A stretch of DNA of 12,672 bases from UBA6902 sp964393845 (GCA_964393845.1 CAYMUX010000098.1:1-12672), one strand, 5' to 3'. Numbered from the stretch's first letter, positions 1 to 8,802 are shown. Made by a program: numbers and translations. The notes: a model not told the origin generated them from the letters alone.

Positions 1-105
1 AGTGTTGTAAAAGACCAGCAGAAAACAATCGAGGAGCTTAAGTCAAAAGTTCAAAAATTGGAAGCCAAATATCTTGTGGCAAATGCTCGGAATGAAAGAT
101 ATTAG
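1..105 (+). CDS. 3' end of a gene with coiled-coil C-terminus (partial)
   Basis: Frame 1 is open from the window edge to a TAG at 103-105 and encodes 34 residues rich in Lys, Glu and Gln. A heptad-like pattern (IEELKSKVQKLEAKY) suggests a short amphipathic coiled coil, as often found at the C-terminus of tail-fibre, chaperone-like or surface proteins. The start and main domain lie outside the window, so no function can be given. A perfect hairpin begins 17 bases after the stop and separates it from the convergent moaC. The lack of stops plus sensible composition and a hairpin after the stop make it a likely real gene end, but the stretch is short. Confidence 0.55.
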   Translation, partial: SVVKDQQKTIEELKSKVQKLEAKYLVANARNERY

Positions 106-122
106 CGCCTGAATTGTACAAT

Positions 123-150
123 GTAGGGGCGAACGGCTGTTCGCCCCTAC
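123..150. terminator. 28-bp palindrome (copy A), probable bidirectional terminator
   Basis: Perfect 12-bp inverted repeat, GTAGGGGCGAAC and GTTCGCCCCTAC, around a GGCT loop. It lies between the convergent ends of the partial gene (stop at 105) and moaC (stop at 175). Two further 28-bp copies occur at 2441-2468 and 9138-9165 with the same ends but different inner stem bases that still pair. There is no strong T tract (AAAATT follows), so terminator function is inferred from position and structure. Confidence 0.65.
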
Positions 151-174
151 AAAATTCCAGCATCATTCTGTATA

Positions 175-648
175 TTAGCGTTTCCACTCCCCGCTCTTAC
201 CGCCGCGTTTCTCCATGAGTTTAATGTCAGAGATAATCATGCCTTTGTCCACTGCCTTGCACATGTCATAGATTGTAAGGGCGGCGACCGAGACCGCTGT
301 CAGGGCCTCCATTTCTACTCCGGTCTGTCCCGAGCATTTAGCCTTTGCCTCTATATCAACTTTATTCTTTTTTCCGTCAACTTTAAAATCAACAACAACA
401 GTTGAGAGATTAAGCTGATGGCATAGAGGGATGAGGTCGCATGTCTTCTTTGCCGCCATGATCCCGGCAAGCCTTGCTGTTTCAAAGACATTGCCTTTTG
501 CAATATTGTTGCTTGTAATAAGTCTGAGGGTCTCTTTTTTCATATAGACAGAGCCGCTTGCCACAGCTTCTCTCTGTGTTGCTGATTTGTTGCTAACATC
601 AACCATGGTTGCTTTACCTTCTTTGTCGATGTGGGTAAGTTTTTTCAC
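175..648 (-). CDS. moaC: Cyclic pyranopterin monophosphate synthase MoaC
   Basis: MoaC catalyses the second part of step one of molybdenum cofactor synthesis, turning the MoaA product (3',8-cyclo-7,8-dihydro-GTP) into cyclic pyranopterin monophosphate in the cytoplasm. The 157 residues are full length for the family. Family motifs are visible: THID (5-8), MVDV (15-18), IPLCH (73-77), TGVEMEALTA (109-118), DMCKAVDKGM (128-137) and KRGGKSG (147-153). Active-site residues known from E. coli (Lys51, His77, Glu112, Glu114, Asp128, Lys131) are all present at the same numbers. The start is GTG at 646-648, with GGAGGG at 655-660 in front of it; it overlaps the TGA of the upstream redox gene by four bases (GTGA), which implies translational coupling. 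No other moa gene is in the window. It implies the host makes molybdo- or tungstoenzymes. Confidence 0.96.
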   Translation of the reverse strand: MKKLTHIDKEGKATMVDVSNKSATQREAVASGSVYMKKETLRLITSNNIAKGNVFETARLAGIMAAKKTCDLIPLCHQLNLSTVVVDFKVDGKKNKVDIEAKAKCSGQTGVEMEALTAVSVAALTIYDMCKAVDKGMIISDIKLMEKRGGKSGEWKR

Positions 649-1076
649 AATATTCCCTCCAGTATTGCGGAAGCATCTGTAATATATTTAGGACATTGCC
701 TTGATATTATAGCCCAATCATCGGGGGTAAGTTTTTCTTTTAAACCAATATCAAAACCAATGAGGTTCCTGCAGGTCATGGACTGGTTCATTTCTTTAAA
801 TTGATGTATAAACTTTTTTGCAAGCTCATAGGTTTTCATCTTTGAAGCAGTGTCGTTTACACCTGCTGCTCCGTATTTAAGGCTGATTATCATAAGTGCC
901 CCTGTTACCGTGCCGCAAGTTTCACCTGTACGGCCCATTCCCCCGCCAAAGGCGGTTCCTATTTTCAGCGCAGTATTATGATCTAATCCCAGCTCAGTTC
1001 CATAAGCTGCCAGGAGAGACTGCGTTCAGTTGAAACCTTTTTTGAAAAGCGATATAGCATCATCGGCTTTGGACAT
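645..1076 (-). CDS. C_GCAxxG_C_C family redox protein, probable selenoprotein (in-frame UGA = Sec17)
   Basis: Reading from ATG at 1074-1076 through one in-frame TGA (1026-1028) gives 143 residues, matching the usual ~140 of this putative redox family, which has four conserved Cys. The family begins with an alpha-helical stretch and a G-[FY]-N-C-[AS]-Q motif; here it reads GFN-TGA-TQS, so TGA sits exactly at the first conserved Cys. The other three are present: CGTVTG, MTCRNLIG and RQCPKY. Homology continues unbroken on both sides (LFKKGFN before; SLLAAYGTELGLD and FGGGMGRTGETCG after). A bacterial SECIS-like hairpin follows the TGA. Starting instead at the Met at 936-938 would cut off a third of the domain, so that start is unlikely. 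The stop overlaps moaC. Function is unknown beyond likely thiol or selenol redox chemistry. A TGC-to-TGA mutation or base error is the alternative. Confidence 0.75.
987..1028 (-). promoter_or_regulatory. Candidate bacterial SECIS element with UGA codon
   Basis: On the minus-strand transcript, UGA (1028-1026) is followed 23 bases later by the 6-base apical loop UGGAAC (1002-997). The loop closes a 7-bp stem, CAGCUUA (1009-1003) with UGAGCUG (996-990), containing one U-G pair. Below it UCC (1015-1013) pairs with GGA (989-987), leaving a UGG bulge that includes a U. Known bacterial SECIS hairpins have the apical loop roughly 16-37 bases after UGA, a short stem, and a G in the first loop positions; this fits. 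It has not been scored with a folding program. Confidence 0.6.
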
Positions 1077-1129
1077 GTAAGTATAATAATCCCTAAATGT
1101 AAAATTTTCTATGTTAATATAACTTCACA

Positions 1130-2440
<1,311 letters not shown>

Positions 2441-2468
2441 GTAGGGGCAATTCATGAATTGTCCCTAC
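2441..2468. terminator. 28-bp palindrome (copy B), probable bidirectional terminator
   Basis: GTAGGGGCAATTC, AT, GAATTGTCCCTAC begins at the base right after the fabF stop codon. The stem is complete apart from one G opposite T, which becomes a G-U pair in the plus-strand transcript. It lies between the convergent ends of fabF (2440) and the diguanylate cyclase (2486). It has the same length and ends as the copies at 123-150 and 9138-9165. Confidence 0.65.
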
Positions 2469-2485
2469 AATTCAATTATAAAAAA

Positions 2486-3391
2486 CTATAATCCCTTCTT
2501 GCTTTGCTTATGCTTATGCATTTTTTCATCTGCTCTTGACAGCACTTCCTCAATGGAGACCGGCTCTTCAGGTTTATAGAATGAAGTGCCTAAGCTCAGC
2601 GATAATTTTAGCAAGCCGCTTTTATCGGCATTATATGTATCGATATTTTCTTTTAAACGCGCCATGATCAGGCTTTCATGGTCTTCAGACGCAACCAGAG
2701 TGGAGATAACAAACTCATCTCCACCAGTCCGGGCAAGAATGTCCGCCTCACGAAAGGTCTTTCTCAGGATATTTGCCGTATCGATCAGCACCTTGTCTCC
2801 TGCCTCACGACCATGATCATCATTTATTGCCTGCATGCCGTCCACCCCTGTATATATAATCAGCATCTCTTTCTTTTCCCTGGCTGCCGTTTTTATCTGC
2901 TGCTCGGTCATGCTCAGGAATGTATGAAGATTATAGAGACCCGTAAGTTCATCTTTTGCACTAATATATTGCAGCAGCTCATCAGCACGCTTACGCTCGG
3001 TAATATCAAAGGCAGTGCCCTGAGTCCCGACGATAGCGCCTGCGTCATCATATAGCGGAATCATGTTGATTGCCAGATTGATCTCATCTCCGTTCTTTGA
3101 GAAGTATGTTGTTTCATGTCCGATTATTGATTCACCTATCAGGCAATTTCTGAATGCATTAATGTAATGTTCTGCGGCCTCAGGCACTTGGAAATCTGAA
3201 AAAGGTTTGCCGAGCATCTCTTTAATTTTATAGCCGTAGTTTTTTTCCCAAGCCGGATTAAGAAATGTAAACTTGCCCTCAGCATTGGTACGCCATATAA
3301 GAGTGTTGGTCGAAATCACTATGTCCTGGTACAAGGCGTTGTGGTCTGAAGATTCTTTTTCTGTCTGATTAATTTTAATTTTATTCCCCAT
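2486..3391 (-). CDS. PAS-GGDEF diguanylate cyclase
   Basis: Predicted to make the second messenger cyclic di-GMP from two GTP in response to a PAS-sensed signal. Residues about 20-135 form a PAS domain (FLNPAWEKNYGY at 43-54, ending in the linker FDITERKRADELL at 128-140). Residues about 145-298 are a GGDEF domain with an intact GGDEF signature at 223-227 and the inhibitory-site RxxD (Arg214 to Asp217) five residues before it, so product inhibition is likely. The usual DIDHFK metal segment is altered to YTGVDGM, but Asp184 is kept. There are no membrane segments, so it is cytosolic. ATG at 3389-3391 follows AAGGAG with good spacing. The signal and target are not visible; no EAL or PilZ gene is nearby. 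Confidence 0.92.
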   Translation of the reverse strand: MGNKIKINQTEKESSDHNALYQDIVISTNTLIWRTNAEGKFTFLNPAWEKNYGYKIKEMLGKPFSDFQVPEAAEHYINAFRNCLIGESIIGHETTYFSKNGDEINLAINMIPLYDDAGAIVGTQGTAFDITERKRADELLQYISAKDELTGLYNLHTFLSMTEQQIKTAAREKKEMLIIYTGVDGMQAINDDHGREAGDKVLIDTANILRKTFREADILARTGGDEFVISTLVASEDHESLIMARLKENIDTYNADKSGLLKLSLSLGTSFYKPEEPVSIEEVLSRADEKMHKHKQSKKGL

Positions 3392-3443
3392 AGTTCGCTC
3401 CTTAATATAGAGGTTATTTAATTAATTTAAAGTTACATTTGGG

Positions 3444-3473
3444 AGTAATGGCATCTTGAAATTTGCCGTTACT
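3444..3473. repeat. Short inverted repeat related to the element upstream of ispH
   Basis: AGTAATGGCA (3444-3453) faces TGCCGTTACT (3464-3473) across a 10-base spacer; one position is T opposite G. TGCCGTTACTAT (3464-3475) is identical to 5454-5465, the right end of the larger inverted repeat on the other side of the ispH fusion gene. It lies in the AT-rich leader of the diguanylate cyclase, where it could be an operator, a hairpin, or a mobile-element remnant. Confidence 0.5.
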
Positions 3474-3618
3474 ATTATCCGATATCTATCTATTCGGATA
3501 TTAATATCAATTCTTTAGCTCTAAAAAATCAAGCGTTTTTTTATTCAACTTTCAGCATAGAGAAGGAGTAAGTTCAAGTGGAAGAACGAAAGGCCTGGAA
3601 AGAGATGTATTTATATGT

Positions 3619-5346
3619 TTACGCAACCTGCCATATATATGTAACAAGTCCTATGAATATAAAATTACTGTCAATGATTGCCTCGAATAACGTACCAGCC
3701 TGAAATCTCCGTTTATGAAAAACATAAAAACATATTACCATGAAGGCCGGTGAAAATATTAAATAATAACCCAGTGTCGGAACAAGCCCAAATGATGCAG
3801 ACAGGAACATAAATGTTCCTATAATCAGCGCAAGAATCAAAAGCATTATCTGCGTCTGCTTCGGACCTATAAGTATAGGAATAGTTTCCCTCCCGATAAT
3901 CCTGTCCCCCTCTATGCTTAAAATGTCAAATACAACTGATCTTATAAATACTGATATAATCACAAACGCTAATATTGAAATGGACTTATAAGAAAGATAC
4001 ATCCCCTGATTCTGTATAGGTATCAGGACTATTACCCATGCCCATGCCAGTGACACCAGGAAATCCTTTGACCCCGGGAGGTCTTTAAGTCTCTTGTATT
4101 TAATGAAAGGCTGAAATCTTTCAGGAACGATCCTTATCGTATATATAATGCCCAGCAAGTATGAAAATAGGAGCAGAAGAAAATCGATAATTCCAAGCAG
4201 ATATGATAAAGACAGGGCAGCCAGGGACGCTATTGTCGCCGCAATGATAAGGGTTTTTCCATAATCTTTGAAAAATCTTGTTCGCGCGGGATCGGAGAAT
4301 TCATCTTTTAACCTCTCGTTGTATCTGTTGAAGGTATGCACTGCAAAGACATAAAAGAAGGCTATCAATAGAATCGTAGCGGACGGCTTCAGCCCCTGGA
4401 ATACAAGGCTTGCATAACACATGCTGACAGCGCCGAGGCTCAAATACAGTGTGCTTTCTACCAGAAATTCACCAATACTCTCAAAGGACCGGTATAATCT
4501 ACCCTTACTCTTTTTTAAGAGAAACTGTATTCTGTCTATTACTTTATTGATTACCCAGTTCGGAGTCGATGCGCCGGCCATTATCCCGATATTTTCATAT
4601 TTCTCCAGCCCGAGATGATCGAGCTCATCTTCTGTTTCAATATGAAAAGAAGGGACGCCTGTAGAATGGGATATATCATACAGTCTTCTCGTATTTGCGC
4701 TGTTTTTGCCCCCTACAATAACCATTACATCAACTTCTTCCGCGAGCTCCAGGGCCTCTTTTTGTCTCATGATGGTTGAATCACAAATAGTGTCGAAAAT
4801 TTTCACGTCACGCACCTTATTCCTGATTTCCTCAACTATTTTCCTGAAAATTTTTCTGTCCTGAGTTGTTTGTGCAATAACGCATGCCCTGTCCAGTTCG
4901 GGCAGGTCCTCAACATCGGTAATATTTTCAATAACAAGCCCGTTACCGCCGGCATATCCGAGTAAACCGTTAACTTCAGCGTGCCCTTTGTCCCCAACAA
5001 TAATTGCTTTATATCCTGCTTCTATTTCCCTTTTTAAAATAACATGTGCCTTTGCAACGTGAGGACAGGTCGCATCACATATGACATTACCCGTATCTTT
5101 TAATTTTTTGCGCTCTTCAGGAGATACTCCGTGGGCCCTCAGTATTACAGTTGCATTGGAGACTGAATCGTCACCGAGAATCTCAACGCCCTTTTGTCTG
5201 AGCATTTCAACGGCCTGTGGATTGTGAACAAGAGGACCATAAGTATAAAGTTTCCCTTTCTTTTTGTTGGCCGCATCAAGGACAATGTTCATCGCCCGCC
5301 GCACCCCCATACAGAAGCCTGCGGTTTTGGCAAGTTTAATCTTCAA
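3619..5346 (-). CDS. ispH: IspH (HMBPP reductase) fused to a UbiA-type membrane prenyltransferase domain
   Basis: Residues 1-280 are IspH, the iron-sulfur enzyme ending the MEP pathway by reducing HMBPP to IPP and DMAPP. The three cluster cysteines (Cys12, Cys94, Cys188), His41, His72, His122, Glu124, the SxN pair Ser216/Asn218 and Ser260 are present. Residues about 290-575 are hydrophobic, with perhaps seven to nine membrane helices, and resemble UbiA prenyltransferases: an Asn/Asp-rich motif HTFNRYNERLKDEFSDP (337-353) and a second DILSIEGDRIIGRETIP (474-490). Both are imperfect copies of the metal-binding Asp motifs (Arg341 and Glu344 in the first, Ser477 in the second), so acceptor and activity are uncertain. 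The usual IspH ends near residue 280-310, so this is a real fusion in one open frame. TTG at 5344-5346 is preceded by GGGAG seven bases upstream. Confidence 0.9.
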   Translation of the reverse strand: MKIKLAKTAGFCMGVRRAMNIVLDAANKKKGKLYTYGPLVHNPQAVEMLRQKGVEILGDDSVSNATVILRAHGVSPEERKKLKDTGNVICDATCPHVAKAHVILKREIEAGYKAIIVGDKGHAEVNGLLGYAGGNGLVIENITDVEDLPELDRACVIAQTTQDRKIFRKIVEEIRNKVRDVKIFDTICDSTIMRQKEALELAEEVDVMVIVGGKNSANTRRLYDISHSTGVPSFHIETEDELDHLGLEKYENIGIMAGASTPNWVINKVIDRIQFLLKKSKGRLYRSFESIGEFLVESTLYLSLGAVSMCYASLVFQGLKPSATILLIAFFYVFAVHTFNRYNERLKDEFSDPARTRFFKDYGKTLIIAATIASLAALSLSYLLGIIDFLLLLFSYLLGIIYTIRIVPERFQPFIKYKRLKDLPGSKDFLVSLAWAWVIVLIPIQNQGMYLSYKSISILAFVIISVFIRSVVFDILSIEGDRIIGRETIPILIGPKQTQIMLLILALIIGTFMFLSASFGLVPTLGYYLIFSPAFMVICFYVFHKRRFQAGTLFEAIIDSNFIFIGLVTYIWQVA

Positions 5347-5363
5347 ATACTAATCTCCCAAGT

Positions 5364-5466
5364 TATAGTAACGGCAATAAATAACTTAAGTTAAAATATG
5401 ATATTTCCTTTATATTACAGCTAATTAAATGCTTAAGATGTATTTTAATTTAATGCCGTTACTATA
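5364..5466. repeat. 103-bp element with perfect 13-bp terminal inverted repeats
   Basis: TATAGTAACGGCA (5364-5376) is exactly mirrored by TGCCGTTACTATA (5454-5466). The AT-rich interior holds a small palindrome, AACTTAAGTT (5383-5392), and no coding frame. It sits in the gap between deoC and the ispH fusion, starting 17 bases before the ispH start, so it is part of the ispH leader or promoter. If the real ends are TAGTAACGG and CCGTTACTA, a flanking TA duplication is possible, as in MITE-type elements. A large regulatory structure is the other reading. Confidence 0.55.
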
Positions 5467-5503
5467 GTAGAATTCCTAACTTTTGCACTATTGCATTAAT
5501 GAA

Positions 5504-6157
5504 CTATTGTTGAGCCTCTTTCATAATCTCCACACCGGAGCTTGTCCCTATTCTTGTAGCGCCTGCTTCAATAAACGCCTTTGCTTCTGAAAGGGTTTTT
5601 ATCCCGCCTGCCGCCTTAATGCCTATCTTCCCTTTTGTTATGGATTTAATCAATTTCACATCTTTGATGACCGCACCGGCAGGGCCAAAGCCCGTGGATG
5701 TTTTAATATATTCAGCTCCCGCGTTCATGACTGCTTTGCAGGCCGCTTTCTTTTCCTCATCTGTAAGATAGCAGGTCTCAATTATTATCTTGTGGACTGA
5801 TTCCGGGGTAGCCGTGATAATATCTGAAATTTCCTTTTCTACCGCTTTCCAGTTATTCGATTTTGCATGACTTATATTTATTACCAGATCAAGTTCATCC
5901 GCTCCGTTCAGAACGGCCTCCATGGCTTCATATATTTTTACCTGAGGCAGCGTCATGCCCAGAGGAAATCCAATTACAACAGCAATTTTGTTGTGGGTTT
6001 TGAAGAGAGTTTCTTTGGCAGTTCTTGTAAAAGACGGATGAATACAGACCGAATGAAAGTCGAATTTTATTGCCTCATTACAGAGTTTGACAATGTCCTG
6101 TTCAACTGCATCCGGCCTGAGAATAGTGTGGTCAATTAATCTGGCGATATCAAGCAT
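5504..6157 (-). CDS. deoC: Deoxyribose-phosphate aldolase DeoC
   Basis: Class I aldolase splitting 2-deoxyribose 5-phosphate into glyceraldehyde 3-phosphate and acetaldehyde, in cytosolic deoxynucleoside breakdown. At 217 residues it is normal for the short bacterial type. The Schiff-base lysine is Lys152 in YIKTSTGFGPAGA, the second catalytic lysine Lys181 in GIKAAGGIKT, and the acidic partner Asp90 in ADELDLVIN; the C-terminal phosphate-binding region TRIGTSSG (201-208) is intact. ATG at 6155-6157 directly follows the TAA of the aminotransferase gene with no spacer, and its ribosome site AGGAGAG lies inside the end of that gene, so the two are cotranscribed and probably coupled. No other deo gene is present. 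Confidence 0.96.
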   Translation of the reverse strand: MLDIARLIDHTILRPDAVEQDIVKLCNEAIKFDFHSVCIHPSFTRTAKETLFKTHNKIAVVIGFPLGMTLPQVKIYEAMEAVLNGADELDLVINISHAKSNNWKAVEKEISDIITATPESVHKIIIETCYLTDEEKKAACKAVMNAGAEYIKTSTGFGPAGAVIKDVKLIKSITKGKIGIKAAGGIKTLSEAKAFIEAGATRIGTSSGVEIMKEAQQ

Positions 6158-7021
6158 TTATCTCTCTCCTTTTATATAGTCCGCAACTTTTTTCTTATAT
6201 TCCTGACGGAGCATCCTGGTAATCTTACCCGGCCCGGAAAATTTTTTAGCATCAATTATCTCAGCCACCGGCATAACTTCCATTGTAGTATTTGAGATAA
6301 AAACTTCCTGTGCATTGTATATGTCTTCAGGTTTGAATCTGCCTTCGCGGGTTTCTATTTTTAATTTTTTTGCGGCTTCTAAAATTATCCTGCGGGTAAT
6401 GCCGTCTAAAATTCCGACCTTCAATGACGGGGTTAAAAGGACATCGTTTCTTACAAAGAAGATATTCGTAATCGTTCCTTCAGCAATGTACCCTCTGTAA
6501 TTCAGCATTATTGCCTCATAAGCGTTTCTTTTCTTGGCCTCAATTTTTGCAAGAATATTATTTAAAAAATTCAGAGATTTGATTTGAGGATCAATCGCTT
6601 TACTGTAATTCCGCCTTGTATCGACAATGGCAATCTTTACTCCTTTTTTATAAAACTGCTCCGGATATTCTTTAAATTTATTGGCGAATATTACAAAAGT
6701 CGGTTTGGGACACAAATCGGGATCTAATCCTATCGGACCGGCACCTCTTGATAACGTGATCCTGATTACCGCCTCTTTAAGGCTGTTTGCTTCCAAGGTT
6801 TTGTAAACAGCTTTTTTTATTATATCCGGCGCCATTGGAATGATGAGGCCTATCAGAAATGCGGAGCGAAAGAGTCTGTCGATATGTTCGTCAATCCTAA
6901 AAACTACGCCGTTATACACTCTCAGAGTTTCATAGATGCCGTCGCCATAGAGAAATCCATGATCAAAGACAGAGATCAATGCCTTGCCTCTGGGAACAAG
7001 TTTATTATTCAGATAAATCAT
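6158..7021 (-). CDS. PLP-dependent class IV aminotransferase (branched-chain / D-amino acid / ADC lyase type)
   Basis: A fold-type IV PLP enzyme, 287 residues, full length. The cofactor lysine is Lys148 in IKSLNFLNN; Glu181 in AEGTITNIFF, the GILDGITRR phosphate loop (203-211) and FISNTTMEVMPV near the C-terminus are all typical. The N-terminal GDGIYETLRVYNG (26-38) resembles D-amino acid transaminase and aminodeoxychorismate lyase more than classical IlvE (usually GSGxFEGxRAY), yet many bacteria annotate such proteins as branched-chain aminotransferase. Substrate cannot be decided from sequence alone: leucine, isoleucine or valine, D-alanine, or 4-amino-4-deoxychorismate for folate. It is the first gene of a two-gene unit with deoC, which gives no clue about substrate. 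ATG at 7019-7021 has no strong ribosome site. Confidence 0.9.
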   Translation of the reverse strand: MIYLNNKLVPRGKALISVFDHGFLYGDGIYETLRVYNGVVFRIDEHIDRLFRSAFLIGLIIPMAPDIIKKAVYKTLEANSLKEAVIRITLSRGAGPIGLDPDLCPKPTFVIFANKFKEYPEQFYKKGVKIAIVDTRRNYSKAIDPQIKSLNFLNNILAKIEAKKRNAYEAIMLNYRGYIAEGTITNIFFVRNDVLLTPSLKVGILDGITRRIILEAAKKLKIETREGRFKPEDIYNAQEVFISNTTMEVMPVAEIIDAKKFSGPGKITRMLRQEYKKKVADYIKGER

Positions 7022-7091
7022 TGCATCAGTTTATCATGGCAATGCCGTAATTTCCACATTATGCGGACCCCCAAGAACAGAGATAGGAGCT

Positions 7092-7169
7092 TGTCATTTC
7101 GAACGAAGTGAGAAATCTTGCCGGTTTACAATATAGATTCCTCTCACCCTTTGGGTGTTCGGAATGACA
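7092..7169. repeat. Dispersed inverted repeat of the TGTCATTTCGAAC type
   Basis: TGTCATTTCGAAC (7092-7104) is matched by the inverse of GTTCGGAATGACA (7157-7169), with a second pairing block AGAAATC against GATTCCTCT and an internal hairpin CACCCTTTGGGTG (7146-7158). Elements of this wording (TCATTCCGAACGAAGTGAGGAATC) are recurrent intergenic repeats in many bacterial genomes. It sits in the divergent gap between the aminotransferase and the WbaP-type gene. Confidence 0.75.
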
Positions 7170-7365
7170 GACATTACAACAGGTCAAAATGTCTATCTCC
7201 GTTTTCGGGGGACTGTTCATGAGGGATGTTTTAATCAGCTTTTATGAGTCTGGCTTTATTGACCTGTTTGCCATATAATCTCTACAATAGTCTAAATTTG
7301 GGCCTGTCAAAAGGTTAATATAGAAATCCCTGGTTGAATCTGATCTATAATAAGAATTTCATAAC
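7170..7365. other. Intergenic leader of the WbaP-type gene
   Basis: Together with 7022-7091 and the repeat above this makes a 344-base gap between divergent genes. No open frame with a start and ribosome site was seen. A perfect TATAAT (7274-7279) could be a -10 box for the plus-strand gene, but the hexamer 17 bases upstream (TGGCTT) is a poor -35, so the promoter is only a suggestion. The remaining AT-rich sequence shows nothing recognisable. Confidence 0.35.
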
Positions 7366-8787
7366 ATGATAAAAAGAAATTTAGGCATGACTCTACTATT
7401 AGTAATTGACTTGCTTACGATATTTTTTATGCTTCAAGGTGCATTATTTGCAAGAAAAAATATACTGCCGTATTTTTCGCAGTTCCCTGAATTCCCGCAG
7501 ATAGACTTTACTTTTTTTTGGTGGATCTATCCTGTCTGGCTCTTTTTTTTCTTATATGAGGGGCTCTATACCAAAAGGTTTTCTTTCTGGGACGAAGTAA
7601 AGATGTTATGGAAGGTTGTGTTTTTTTCTACGCTTGCCATGTTTGCAATCCTTTATCTCGGCAAGATTGGCGAACAGGTATCAAGAACCGTATTAGTAGT
7701 GATGGGTATTATTTCCATCCCGATTCTCCCCATAGTCAGGACAAATGGCAAGAAACTTTTAATGTATGCAGGGCTGCTTGAAAGTAAAGTCCTTATCCTT
7801 GGAGCAGGAAAGACCGGGCAGCTTATATTTAATGCGTTAAAGAGGGACAAGAATCTTGGTCTGAATGTCGTTGGTTTTCTCGATGATGATCCGGGGAAAA
7901 TAGGAAGAAATATCGGGGGAATAAAAATACATGCCGGCGTAGATAAAGCACAAAAGTATATCGGCAGGTGCGGCATAGAGAATATTGTAATAGCAATGCC
8001 GGGTATTGAAAAGAAAAAGTTTGTCTCGCTTGTCAATAAGCTCCAGCATAAGGCCCGGAACATCCTGCTTATTCCCGATCTTTTCGGGATCACAGTAATG
8101 GGAACAGACCTGCAGCACTTCTTCGAGGAACAGGCGATTGGCATTGAAATCAAGAACAATCTTGCTCAACCTGTCAATAGATTTATAAAAAAACTTTTCG
8201 ATCTGATCACAAGCTGCATTCTGCTTATAATATTAATAGTACCGATGATCGTAATTGCCGTACTTATAAAAATTACCTCCAGGGGGCCTGCAATATTTTC
8301 TCAGAAACGAACTGGAAGAAATGATAAAACCTTTAAATGTTACAAGTTCAGAACCATGTATGACGACGCTGAAGACAGACTTAATAATTTAATGGAAAAC
8401 AGCGAAGAAGCAAGAAATGAGTGGAGCCGTAACTGGAAGCTTTCCAACGATCCGCGTATAACAAAAATCGGGAGATTCCTGAGGCAGACGTCACTGGATG
8501 AGCTGCCGCAGATATTTAATGTTCTTAAAGGCGATATGAGCCTTGTGGGCCCAAGACCTGTTACAGAAGAGGAAATAAATGAATATTATAAAGACCAGGC
8601 AAAGCTTTGCTTCGGTGTCCCTCCCGGAGTTACCGGATTATGGCAGGTAAGCGGCAGAAGCAATACAAGCTATGACTACAGAATTACACTTGATTCATGG
8701 TATGTGAGGAACTGGAATCTTTGGCTGGATATTGTTATTTTATTGAAAACTGTTAGAGTTGTTCTTAAGAAAGAAGGGGCTGTCTAG
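7366..8787 (+). CDS. Polyprenyl glycosylphosphotransferase (WbaP/CpsE-type initiating sugar-phosphate transferase)
   Basis: It moves a sugar-1-phosphate (galactose or glucose type) from a UDP-sugar to undecaprenyl phosphate at the inner membrane, starting a repeat unit of exopolysaccharide or O-antigen. The 473 residues fit the large WbaP form. About four N-terminal membrane helices (8-125) precede a nucleotide-binding-like cytosolic domain (141-200, ILGAGKTGQ at 144-152, GFLDDDP at 170-176). A helix at 280-302 leads to the catalytic domain: KRTGRND (314-320), KFRTMYDDAE (327-336), the Asp378-Glu379 dyad in DELPQIFNVLKGDMSLVGPRP (378-398) and LWQVSGR (425-431). The sugar specificity cannot be read. 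It stands alone; no glycosyltransferases, wzx or wzy follow, so the rest of the locus is elsewhere. ATG at 7366 has a weak ribosome site. Confidence 0.92.
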   Translation: MIKRNLGMTLLLVIDLLTIFFMLQGALFARKNILPYFSQFPEFPQIDFTFFWWIYPVWLFFFLYEGLYTKRFSFWDEVKMLWKVVFFSTLAMFAILYLGKIGEQVSRTVLVVMGIISIPILPIVRTNGKKLLMYAGLLESKVLILGAGKTGQLIFNALKRDKNLGLNVVGFLDDDPGKIGRNIGGIKIHAGVDKAQKYIGRCGIENIVIAMPGIEKKKFVSLVNKLQHKARNILLIPDLFGITVMGTDLQHFFEEQAIGIEIKNNLAQPVNRFIKKLFDLITSCILLIILIVPMIVIAVLIKITSRGPAIFSQKRTGRNDKTFKCYKFRTMYDDAEDRLNNLMENSEEARNEWSRNWKLSNDPRITKIGRFLRQTSLDELPQIFNVLKGDMSLVGPRPVTEEEINEYYKDQAKLCFGVPPGVTGLWQVSGRSNTSYDYRITLDSWYVRNWNLWLDIVILLKTVRVVLKKEGAV

Positions 8788-8802
8788 AAAACAACTTTTG
8801 CC

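Noticed and set aside
645..938. A separate 97-residue protein starting at ATG 936-938
   Set aside because: The start lies in the middle of a conserved glycine-rich motif (FGGGMGR) and has no ribosome site of its own; family homology continues upstream through the TGA, so the longer recoded reading is preferred.
2586..3055. Plus-strand frames opposite the diguanylate cyclase
   Set aside because: They are antisense to a clear GGDEF/PAS gene, overlap each other and resemble no family.
3578..3712. Small plus-strand frame from GTG at 3578 after AAGGAG
   Set aside because: The ribosome site is fair, but the ~44-codon frame is mainly antisense to the conserved end of the ispH fusion gene and has no recognisable features.
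7653..8169. Two minus-strand frames opposite the WbaP-type gene
   Set aside because: Both mirror conserved coding sequence of the plus-strand gene; composition is that of antisense shadows.
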